Assembly (NCBI RefSeq): GCF_001647275.1
Contig: NZ_LRMM01000061.1
Span: 1 to 33,821 of the forward strand
Source of the DNA: Rufibacter ruber
GTDB taxonomy: Bacteria > Bacteroidota > Bacteroidia > Cytophagales > Hymenobacteraceae
Direction of reading: 5' to 3'
Length of the DNA: 33,821 nt
In this document: positions 24,116 through 30,887 of the stretch, in pieces
How positions within the stretch are numbered: the stretch's first letter is position 1
How the letters are laid out: each line of letters opens with the position of its first letter
Program-made: the position numbers and the translations under genes
Notes under the pieces: generated by a model
Told to the model about the DNA's origin: nothing
Database searches by the model: none
The model's input: the letters and a program-made list of their open reading frames with translations, nothing else

Positions 24116-26560
24116 CTACTCGCCCTGTTTCAGATCATCGTTCCTGATGGTTTTCTTCTTGCGCGGGGCCTTCTTCGCGTCTGCCTGGCCAAATTTGTAG
24201 TCAAAACTCAGGCGCACAGCGCGGTTGTAGTTCAGGTTCTCATTTCTCTGGGTAAAAGCGGCGGTTTCTAACGCATAGCCGGAGTTGATGTAGGCGGTAA
24301 ACGGGTTGTTCAGGCCCAGCGTCACGCTGCCTTTCTTCTGGAACAGCTCCTTTTTCACCGCCAGGCTGTGGTAGCCTGTGGCATAGGCGTGGCCCTGCAG
24401 GGTAACCCTGGCCGAATTGAAGCCCCCGGAGAACTGGCTGCTCCAGCCTTTCCCCAGGTCATAGCCGGTGCTGAGGGTAAGGTTGTACTGCCAGCCGTTG
24501 TTCCTGTAGCCTTCCCCCTGCAGTTGGTTGAAATACACATTGGCGCTGCCGCTAAGGTTCCAGGCGGGCACCGGTTTGGTAGAGCCGGCCACATTTAGGC
24601 CGTAGCTCAGGAGTCTGCCCGCGTTCCCATAGGTGTTCTGCGCCACGCCCTCTTCAATGGCCGGCGTGACCGGCTGTATGGTGTTGTCTACCTGGCGCAG
24701 GTACACACTGGTGGTCACCGAACTGGTCTTGTAGAAGGTGCTGTAGCCTGCTTCATAGAGGTGGGTGAGCTCTGGCTCCAGTTCAGGGTTCCCGAAGAAG
24801 ATGCTCTTGGGGTCGCGGCTGTCCCGGTACGGGTTCAGCAGGAAAATGTGGGGCCGCTGTATGCGTTGCGTGTAGCTGAGTTTCACCGTCTGGTTTTCTT
24901 TTACGGTGCGGGAGAGGGTCACGCTGGGAATCATGTTCTGGTAGGTTTCCTCTAAAAAGGTGCCCGTGCTGGAAAAGTCGCCGTTGAGGCGGGTGCGCTC
25001 ATACCGGAGCCCCGTTTTCAGGTGGTTCTTCTTGCCCAGCGCAAAGGCCAGGGTTGCATACCCCGCCAGCACGTGCTGCCGGTACTCAAAAATGTTGTCT
25101 TCTGGCGCGGCGCGGTTCTCCAGCGGGAACCTGATGTCATACTGCGCGTTGCTTTCCGCCCGGCGGATGATGGTTTTTGCGCCCACCTCCAGGGTTGTTT
25201 TAGGCGAAAACGGGTGCGTATAATCTGCCTGCAGGGTGGTTTCATGGTTCAGGCTGGCGTTGGTGTTGTGCTGCTGGTAGAACAGCTGGTCACGGGCATT
25301 GAGCTGCTCCTGCCGCACCAGGTTGTCTAAGTCAAACCGGCTGAGCTGCCCCAGCAGGGTGAATTCTTGCCGCGGGCTGAAAATGTGCGTGTACTCCAGG
25401 TTGGCATCTGTGCTGAAGGGGACAAACTCAAAGGCGCTGGTGTGGGAAATACGGTGCAGGGGCGCTGGTTCTGGGGAAAGCGTTTCCTGCTGCCCGTTGC
25501 CCTGGTAGCGGCCCAGATTGAGCTGAAACCCCGCGGCCAGAAAGTTCATAGAGTCCAGTTCATACTCCAGGCCCAGCTGCGCCGAACCGCCCCCGCCGTA
25601 CACTTTCCCGTCGCCGGTCTGGGTGGTGAGGCGCTCAACGCCTTCTGTTCTCTCAGCACGGTACATGCCGTACCCCCTGGGCACCGCATAATGAAACGTG
25701 TTCAGGTTTACGTTGATGCCCAGCTGGCGGCGGCGCAGGCTGGTGTTGCTGAAAAGGCTGTTGTTCTGGGTGCCGGCCGTGAATCCTGCGCTCCCGCTCA
25801 CGCCCTGCCGGTGGTTCTTCTTGGTGATGATGTTGATAATGCCCGCCGTGCCCTCCGCGTCATATTTGGCCGATGGGGTGGTCATGACCTCTACGCTCTT
25901 GATCTGGTCAGACGGAATCTGCTTGAGCGCATCTGCCAGGTTGGTGGCCAGAATGGTAGACGCCTTGCCGTTGAGGAGCACCCGCACATTGGAGCTTCCG
26001 CGCAGCTGCACGTTCCCGTCCCCGTCTACCGAGAGCGACGGCACTTTCTGGAGCACGTCTGCCGCATTGCCGCCCGTGTTGGTGAGGTCCTGGTCTGCGT
26101 TGTACACCAGCCGGTCGCCTTTGTCTTCTATGAGCGGTTTCTGCCCCACCACCGTCACCTCCTGCAGTTGGTTCACCGCGGGGGTCAGCTGTATTTCCCC
26201 CAGGTGCAGGGTTGGGTTCTGCGCCGTGACAGGTACGCTCTGCACCGTTTTGGCCGCATACCCAAGCAAGCTGCACATGACCGTGTATTCTCCTGCGGCC
26301 ACTCCGGAGAAGTTGAACTGCCCCTGCCCGTCTGTGCGGGTGCCGTCTACGGTTTGGGTGGTGTTTTTCTTCATCAGCGCCACCGTGGCATAGGCCACCG
26401 GCTTGCCGCTGATGGAATCTTTGACCAGGCCAGAGATTTTCCCTTCGCCCTTGGCGGAAAGGGAATTTGACGGTGGTGCCTGGGCTTGGGCGAGGCTTGC
26501 CACCAAAACCGAAAGGCAAAGGCATAGCAGACCCGGCAAAAAGAGGGATCTTTTTTTCAT
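24116..26560 (-). CDS. TonB-dependent outer membrane receptor (CarboxypepD_reg + plug + OMP_b-brl_3)
   Basis: This 814-residue protein has a signal peptide at 1-27 (LLCLCLSVLVASLAQAQA). A carboxypeptidase-regulatory-like β-sandwich covers about 41-130 (ISGLVKDSISGKPVAYATVA, GEYTVMCSLLGYAAK). A TonB plug covers about 135-255 (LQEVTVVGQKPLIED, VLQKVPSLSVDGDG, IPSDQIKSVEVMTTPSAKYD, GTAGIINIITKKN). A long β-barrel follows, ending near LSFDYKFG at about 790. The C-terminus is an unusual basic tail (KKAPRKKKTIRNDDLKQGE) beyond the last strand, as in other outer membrane β-barrel family 3 members. The substrate is unknown; there is no SusD neighbour. Placement after the sigma, HEAT and DUF4097 genes suggests a shared envelope-stress or uptake regulon. 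Confidence 0.92.
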   Translation of the reverse strand: MKKRSLFLPGLLCLCLSVLVASLAQAQAPPSNSLSAKGEGKISGLVKDSISGKPVAYATVALMKKNTTQTVDGTRTDGQGQFNFSGVAAGEYTVMCSLLGYAAKTVQSVPVTAQNPTLHLGEIQLTPAVNQLQEVTVVGQKPLIEDKGDRLVYNADQDLTNTGGNAADVLQKVPSLSVDGDGNVQLRGSSNVRVLLNGKASTILATNLADALKQIPSDQIKSVEVMTTPSAKYDAEGTAGIINIITKKNHRQGVSGSAGFTAGTQNNSLFSNTSLRRRQLGINVNLNTFHYAVPRGYGMYRAERTEGVERLTTQTGDGKVYGGGGSAQLGLEYELDSMNFLAAGFQLNLGRYQGNGQQETLSPEPAPLHRISHTSAFEFVPFSTDANLEYTHIFSPRQEFTLLGQLSRFDLDNLVRQEQLNARDQLFYQQHNTNASLNHETTLQADYTHPFSPKTTLEVGAKTIIRRAESNAQYDIRFPLENRAAPEDNIFEYRQHVLAGYATLAFALGKKNHLKTGLRYERTRLNGDFSSTGTFLEETYQNMIPSVTLSRTVKENQTVKLSYTQRIQRPHIFLLNPYRDSRDPKSIFFGNPELEPELTHLYEAGYSTFYKTSSVTTSVYLRQVDNTIQPVTPAIEEGVAQNTYGNAGRLLSYGLNVAGSTKPVPAWNLSGSANVYFNQLQGEGYRNNGWQYNLTLSTGYDLGKGWSSQFSGGFNSARVTLQGHAYATGYHSLAVKKELFQKKGSVTLGLNNPFTAYINSGYALETAAFTQRNENLNYNRAVRLSFDYKFGQADAKKAPRKKKTIRNDDLKQGE

Positions 26561-26615
26561 AGTTCCAGCGGAATAAGGTTTTTAGGGGATAGGGTGGGGG
26601 GCTCTGAGAGGCGGT

Positions 26616-26657
26616 GCGTTTTTGGCGCTGTTTTCTGAAAAACAGGTCAAAAACAGG
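26616..26657. repeat. 40-bp palindrome, copy 17
   Basis: GCGTTTTTGGCGCTGTTTTC, then TGAAAAACAGGTCAAAAACAGG, in the leader upstream of the TonB receptor gene. Confidence 0.8.
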
Positions 26658-26815
26658 TTTTTCTATTTTCTCCCCTCTGGCAGGAGACACCGGTAAGCCA
26701 GAGGGCACATGTGTAAAATGGGAAGGAAGACCTTTCTGGCTGCGTTTCCACGTGGATCATTGGGAGCCAGCCCTGGCGGGCGGGAAGTCTGCGGGCGGGG
26801 TAAAGGGCAGTTTTC

Positions 26816-26853
26816 TGTTTTGGGGCTGTTTTTCTGAAAACAGCCCCAAAACA
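26816..26853. repeat. 40-bp palindrome, copy 18, perfect 17-bp stem
   Basis: TGTTTTGGGGCTGTTTT, loop TCTG, then AAAACAGCCCCAAAACA. It starts three bases after a DUF4097-like gene stop and is the most perfect copy in the window, so it may be young. Confidence 0.9.
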
Positions 26854-26856
26854 CCC

Positions 26857-27576
26857 TTACTTTTTCCGCCGGAAGTAAATGTCATTGCTGATAGATTCCA
26901 GTTTCACGGTGGGGCCGCCTTCTTGTACTTTCCCTTTCAGGTCATAGCCCACCATGGGCGCCTCCTGGTGTTTCCCGTTCAGGGCAATCTCCAGATCTGA
27001 ATACACTTCACCGGTGATGGTTTTGAGGGAGACGGCGGCGCCCTGCTGGGTGGGCCAGTCCATGTCTACAAACCCGCTGATGGATTTGGCGCTGACGGGG
27101 CCGGTGAGGCCACGCACCTCCACATTGCCGCTAATGGTTTTCAGCGTGACGTTGGCGTGGCGGGGTAGGAAAATTTCATAGTCAATGCGGGTGCAGGCGA
27201 AGTTGGTGGCTTTGCCGGTTTTGGTGTTGTAGTTGCCAAAGTTGCGGCTGTACCCGTCTGGGCAGTGGAGGCTGTCACTTTTAACGTCTTTGAACAGCTC
27301 ATGCTTGAGGTTGGCCAATACGTTCAGCTGGTCTGGGGCGTCCTCAAAGGTCAGGACCATTGCTTCGTTCAGCTGACCGCCGTTGATTTCATAGCACACC
27401 TTGATGAGGGCTTCATTTTTGTTCCAGGCGGTGAGCTTAATGTCATTGGCAAACTTGAGGTGCAGGTTCACTTTCTTGGAGGCAGGCAGGGCGAAGGTCT
27501 TCTCCACCACTTTTTTTTGGGCATGCGCGGCCAGGGAGCCCCACAGCAGCAGGGCGGCCATTATTAATTTTTTCAT
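26857..27576 (-). CDS. Exported DUF4097-like protein, copy 2
   Basis: The 239-residue product has a signal peptide MKKLIMAALLLWGSLAAHAQ (1-20). The rest is a right-handed β-solenoid-like repeat region (LKTISGNVEVRGLTGPVSAK, SISGFVDMDWP, LKTITGEVYSDLEI) ending SISNDIYFRRKK. The SISG/TITG turns are typical of DUF4097/DUF2807-type adhesin-like domains, which occur beside sigma factors and anti-sigma factors. It shares its C-terminal ending with the neighbouring 277-residue protein, so the two are probable paralogues by duplication. It is probably periplasmic or lipid-free exported. The function is unknown. Confidence 0.82.
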   Translation of the reverse strand: MKKLIMAALLLWGSLAAHAQKKVVEKTFALPASKKVNLHLKFANDIKLTAWNKNEALIKVCYEINGGQLNEAMVLTFEDAPDQLNVLANLKHELFKDVKSDSLHCPDGYSRNFGNYNTKTGKATNFACTRIDYEIFLPRHANVTLKTISGNVEVRGLTGPVSAKSISGFVDMDWPTQQGAAVSLKTITGEVYSDLEIALNGKHQEAPMVGYDLKGKVQEGGPTVKLESISNDIYFRRKK

Positions 27577-27728
27577 AAGATGAATAGGTTAGAAGGAGGG
27601 GTGACTGTAAAGACAGAAGCGGGAGGGGTCTTTTCTGGGGCGGTGCTGGAAGAAGCCGGGAAGGGCAGGCGGTGCACGTTATGTCTGGCGCATGCCCCGG
27701 TCCCTATGCTTCTCCCATTGGGGTGGGC

Positions 27729-28562
27729 TTATTTCTTCTTTCTAATGTAAATGTCGCTGGAGATGCTCTGCACGTTGATTTCTACGCCGCCGCCGTTGGT
27801 TTTGCCGTCAATGTTGCCGCCGCCGCCAATCACGGCCAGGTTGCCTTTGTCACTGCGCTTCAGGTCCATGTCAAAGTCTGTGTAGATTTCGCCCTGCAGA
27901 GATTTGAGCTTGAAATTGGCTTTGGTGTTGGCGGGCAGGGTAACGTCTATCTCCCCGGCCACCGACGAAAGCGCGCTGGGTTTGTTTTGGTCTATAGCAG
28001 AGAAAACTACTTTAAGGGAGCCTGCGGTGGTGTTGGCCACCACCGGACCCGAGACGTTGGTGAAGGTAGCCTCAGCGTTGTTCAGTTTGGCTTCAATCTC
28101 GCCGTCCAGGTTGGAGATGGTGAGGTCGCCGCCCGTCCAGTTGGTTTCCTTGTACAGCACAGACGCGTTCCTGGGAACTTTGATGGTGAATTTCCCATCG
28201 TTTCTGGAGGCTTTGGCAATGGTTACAATATTGCCTTTCTTCTCTACAGACAGCCCCAGATTGGTGTTGTCTTCCATCTGGTTGTAGAGGGGCTTGAGGC
28301 CTTCGGCGCGTTTGGGCGGGGCTGTGTAGTCTCTGGTTTCAATGATCACCTCGTCCCCGTTGTAACCTTCAATGGCTACTTCGCTGTTGAACATGGTGAG
28401 CTGCACCTGCTTGTCTTTGCCGGTGCCCAGCTTGATTTTATAGGTTCTAAGATTACTCTCAGCGGTTTTTGCGGTTTTGCTGCCGCCGCCCGTGGCGGTT
28501 TGCGCAAAGCAAGTTCCGGTAAGCAGGAGGCAGGCCCATGCTAGTGCTATTGATTTTTTCAT
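27729..28562 (-). CDS. Exported DUF4097-like protein, copy 1
   Basis: This 277-residue protein starts with a signal peptide (IALAWACLLLTGTCFAQ). A β-strand-rich repeat region follows: LTISNLDGEIEAKLNNAEAT, FTNVSGPVVANTTAGSLKVV, LSSVAGEIDVTLPANTKANF and LKSLQGEIYTDFDMDL. It ends with SISSDIYIRKKK, matching the next gene's SISNDIYFRRKK. The repeated VSGPV/VAGEI/LQGEI turns fit the DUF4097 solenoid. Its start is 20 bases after the HEAT-repeat protein stop, so it is probably in the sigma operon. A 152-base spacer (27577-27728) with no visible signal separates it from its paralogue. Confidence 0.82.
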   Translation of the reverse strand: MKKSIALAWACLLLTGTCFAQTATGGGSKTAKTAESNLRTYKIKLGTGKDKQVQLTMFNSEVAIEGYNGDEVIIETRDYTAPPKRAEGLKPLYNQMEDNTNLGLSVEKKGNIVTIAKASRNDGKFTIKVPRNASVLYKETNWTGGDLTISNLDGEIEAKLNNAEATFTNVSGPVVANTTAGSLKVVFSAIDQNKPSALSSVAGEIDVTLPANTKANFKLKSLQGEIYTDFDMDLKRSDKGNLAVIGGGGNIDGKTNGGGVEINVQSISSDIYIRKKK

Positions 28563-28582
28563 GTGGGTAACTGATTATGTGG

Positions 28583-29521
28583 TTAGATAAGGGTGCCAAG
28601 ACCCTCTTGTGCTTTGAATTTTACAATAGGTAATAAATCATCACGGCCGGTGAGTTTCTGCAGGTGCGGGATGGCGGTTTTCTCTTTCAGGCTGATGATC
28701 ATCTCAATCAATGTGACCTGCATCATAGGGTCTGTCTGGTTGCCCAGCGACTGAATAATGGCTTTGCGCGCCTCGGGCTGCTCCCTGAACTGGTACAGCG
28801 CCTCAGTGGCCGCCAGCCGCACGTTCACGTTGTTGTCATGGTTCATGGTCTTGATGAGCTGCCTGATCACCTTCCTGCTCTCGTCTGGCGTGAGGCCGTT
28901 GGTTTCCAGCTCCTGGGTCACCAGCTGCAGCCGGTCGCTGGCCGAGGCACTCACCGTAGTACTGGCCGCCCATACGGTTCTGGGCTTCTGCCGCGGCGAT
29001 GGCGTGAAATTGCTTTCTTGCTTCTTCTCTACATCTGCCTCTGTTGCTGTTGCGGCGGTGGTCAGGGCCGTGTTCTCCGGGGCAGGTGCAGTTGCCTGTA
29101 TAGGCGTTGTTTCCTGCGCCTTAGACTGTTGCTGCACGGCCGCTACATCTTTGGGGGCCGGGGTGAGCGAAGAATCCTGCCGGAAGTAATTGCCCGCCCA
29201 GAACGCCACCAATAGTAACGTGATGCTGGCCGCTATCTGCCAGGAGTATTGCCGGAACCAGTGCTGCTGCATCGGCGCCGCCGATGAAACTTGTAGTTGG
29301 GGCTGCTCAATCTTCTCAAAGAGCCAGTCATCTGAGAGAAACTTGTCCAGTTCTACCTCCTGCTCCTGGCCGTAGTGCTCAAACTGGACGGCGTGCACCT
29401 TGAGGTGGTCTGGCAGGAGCTTGGTCTGCCGGAAGAATTCCTTGAGCTGGTTCTCTTCTTCCAGAGACGTCTCGCCGTTGTAGTATTTCTCCAGTAAGGC
29501 TTCTATCTGTTCAAAGGGCAT
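28583..29521 (-). CDS. Membrane-anchored HEAT-repeat protein, possible anti-sigma factor
   Basis: The 312-residue product has a cytosolic N-terminus (1-90) starting FEQIEALLEKYYNGETSLEE, a pattern found at the N-termini of Bacteroidota anti-sigma-like proteins. A single membrane helix lies at about 92-112 (YSWQIAASITLLLVAFWAG). A low-complexity Ala/Thr/Gln linker follows (about 115-190), then C-terminal HEAT-like helices (VRLAATEALYQFREQPEARK, LGNQTDPMMQVTLIEMIISL) on the periplasmic side. Its ATG overlaps the ECF sigma gene by 11 bases, implying translational coupling and a sigma/anti-sigma relationship. The HEAT domain would be the sensor. This role is inferred from position and layout. Confidence 0.82.
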   Translation of the reverse strand: MPFEQIEALLEKYYNGETSLEEENQLKEFFRQTKLLPDHLKVHAVQFEHYGQEQEVELDKFLSDDWLFEKIEQPQLQVSSAAPMQQHWFRQYSWQIAASITLLLVAFWAGNYFRQDSSLTPAPKDVAAVQQQSKAQETTPIQATAPAPENTALTTAATATEADVEKKQESNFTPSPRQKPRTVWAASTTVSASASDRLQLVTQELETNGLTPDESRKVIRQLIKTMNHDNNVNVRLAATEALYQFREQPEARKAIIQSLGNQTDPMMQVTLIEMIISLKEKTAIPHLQKLTGRDDLLPIVKFKAQEGLGTLI

Positions 29522-30020
29522 AATTTTCTAGCTTTAAAAGTCCGTCCCGCACGCTTTTCCGGGCTCTGGACAGGGCTACCCGTATGGCGTTCACGTTCAT
29601 GCCGGTGACCTGTTCCACCTCCTCATATGAGTAGCCTTCCACGTCGCGCAGGTGCAGAATGACCCGCTGCTGCTCCGGTAGTTCCTTCACCAGTTCCTGC
29701 ACCTTGTGCACCTGGTCTGCCAGTTCATAGCGCTGATAGGGCGTCTGCTCCCCAGAATTCAAGTCCATGTCACTCACATCTACCATCTGCTTGTTCTTGC
29801 GGCTTTTGAGTTTGTCCAGGCACAGGTTCTTGGTGATGCTCATGGCAAACGCCTCAATGCTGGCGTAGGCATGCAACTTGTGCTTGTTGGTCCAGAGTTT
29901 CAGGAACACGTCCTGCAAAATATCCTCAGCCTCCTCCTTGTTCTGGAGCATGAACAGCGCCAGCCGGTAGAGCTTCTGCTTGCTTGGGAGTACTTTGCTT
30001 TTAAACTCTTGTAAGTCCAT
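29511..30020 (-). CDS. ECF-type RNA polymerase sigma factor
   Basis: This 169-residue protein has sigma region 2 (LYRLALFMLQNKEEAEDILQ, then DVFLKLW and IEAFAMSITKNLCLDKLK) and region 4 (LVKELPEQQRVILHLRDVEG, then YSYEEVEQVTGMNVNAIRVA and LSRARKSVRDG), with the expected helix-turn-helix. There is no region 1 or 3, which is typical for extracytoplasmic function sigma factors. It probably controls its own operon, including the HEAT-repeat protein and the DUF4097-like genes. No -33/-7 or GAAC-type element could be recognised upstream with confidence. Confidence 0.93.
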   Translation of the reverse strand: MDLQEFKSKVLPSKQKLYRLALFMLQNKEEAEDILQDVFLKLWTNKHKLHAYASIEAFAMSITKNLCLDKLKSRKNKQMVDVSDMDLNSGEQTPYQRYELADQVHKVQELVKELPEQQRVILHLRDVEGYSYEEVEQVTGMNVNAIRVALSRARKSVRDGLLKLENYAL

Positions 30021-30173
30021 TCAAATACAGAGACGCCCAAGGGCGGAAGTCATTACAGCGGGTTAGGAAATTTTTTCCAGGAAAGTGAGAAAAGCCTTCT
30101 GGTTGGATAATAAAGCGGATTTTTAGCTTGAAATTGTTGTTCAGATAAAAGAGGTTGGGGCTTTGGGATGCGG

Positions 30174-30212
30174 CTGTTTCCGGGCTGATTTGGGAAAAAC
30201 AGCCCAGAAACG
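30174..30212. repeat. 40-bp palindrome, copy 19
   Basis: CTGTTTCCGGGCTGATTTGG, then GAAAAACAGCCCAGAAACG, upstream of the sigma gene. Region 30021-30319 has no gene; it holds this copy, a 45-bp repeat and another palindrome. Confidence 0.75.
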
Positions 30213-30259
30213 CCATGGACTGAACTAAGAGGCTAGTGGTGTTGTAGGTTGGGCTTTTT

Positions 30260-30304
30260 GGCACAGACGCCCGCAGGTCCTCCGGACGCTACAAGGTCTT
30301 TTGA
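30260..30304 (+). repeat. 45-bp CAGACGCTCGCAGGT repeat, copy 2
   Basis: GGCACAGACGCCCGCAGGTC followed by CTCCGGACGCTACAAGGTCT and TTTGA. It matches 33661-33711 on the opposite strand almost base for base. Confidence 0.8.
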
Positions 30305-30309
30305 ACTGG

Positions 30310-30347
30310 CGTTTTTGGCCTACTTTCCTGAAAACAGGCCAAAAACA
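30310..30347. repeat. 40-bp palindrome, copy 20, supplying a gene's stop codon
   Basis: CGTTTTTGGCCTACTTTCC, then TGAAAACAGGCCAAAAACA. On the minus strand it encodes SVFGLFSGK and the TAG stop of the 119-residue membrane protein. Confidence 0.85.
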
Positions 30348-30679
30348 CTACGCCACGCCCGCCGCACCAGAAACCCGGACAATGCACTCAAGCCACCCAC
30401 AATCCCGCCCAGCAGCACCGTTACCGCCAGCAACAGCCACGGCGAGTTCAGGCTGAACATAGCTGCTACCCGCGTGCTTAGAATACCGTCTGTCACCATG
30501 TGCCAGAACAGCGCCGCTCCCAGCCACGTCACCGCAATGGCGGTAAAACCAGAAAAGAACGCCTGCCCCCCGCGGTGCGCCTTCCAGAACGCCATGGCAA
30601 AACAGATCACGGCTATAGACCACCACGGCAGGAAGAATTGGGCCAGGAGGCTGAAGAGAAGAATGAAGAGGAAGAGCAT
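30320..30679 (-). CDS. Small hydrophobic membrane protein of unknown function
   Basis: The 119-residue product has three or four likely membrane helices: LFLFILLFSLLAQFFLPWW (2-20), SIAVICFAMAFW (21-32), FTAIAVTWLGAALFWHMV (45-62) and LLLAVTVLLGGIVGGLSAL (82-100). A positive loop KAHRGG follows helix two. I do not recognise a named family with certainty. The last nine codons and the stop come from an inserted palindrome, so the original C-terminus may have been replaced. The gene stands alone between two repeat-rich gaps. Confidence 0.7.
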   Translation of the reverse strand: MLFLFILLFSLLAQFFLPWWSIAVICFAMAFWKAHRGGQAFFSGFTAIAVTWLGAALFWHMVTDGILSTRVAAMFSLNSPWLLLAVTVLLGGIVGGLSALSGFLVRRAWRSVFGLFSGK

Positions 30680-30729
30680 AACGGTTTGGTTTTGGTAGCA
30701 AGTTCTATAATGTGTTTTTTACATTCTTC

Positions 30730-30819
30730 TGTCATTCTGGAAGAATCTTGGTGGCGAACGGTAGTAGCTATCACCAAAGGCTTTTCTAATTCGCCCACAA
30801 GATTCTTCCAGAATGACAA
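30730..30819. repeat. 90-bp hairpin family, copy 4 (variant)
   Basis: TGTCATTCTGGAAGAATCTT at the left, AGATTCTTCCAGAATGACA at the right. Both arms carry the same compensating changes relative to the other copies (CCTGAAAGGA to TCTGGAAGAA), so pairing is conserved. Internal GGCGAACGGTAGT matches the copy at 8936. Region 30680-30887 holds nothing else. Confidence 0.88.
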
Positions 30820-30887
30820 GAGCGGGGAAGAAATTAATAAGGCAAGCATCTCCACGAACAACTAAGAACGGATAACGAACAACTAAA

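Noticed and set aside
25367-26470. A 367-codon open frame on the plus strand
   Set aside because: It lies entirely opposite the TonB receptor gene, has no recognisable domain and a skewed His/Arg/Val-rich composition. It is a shadow of the GC-rich receptor gene.
26816-26853. Intrinsic terminator after the DUF4097-like gene
   Set aside because: The stem is perfect, but no T-run follows on the minus strand and the sequence matches the dispersed palindrome family, so I list it as a repeat. It may still act as a terminator.
30001-30264. A possible 87-residue minus-strand gene upstream of the sigma factor
   Set aside because: Its translation runs through a palindrome copy and overlaps the sigma gene start; no family resemblance.
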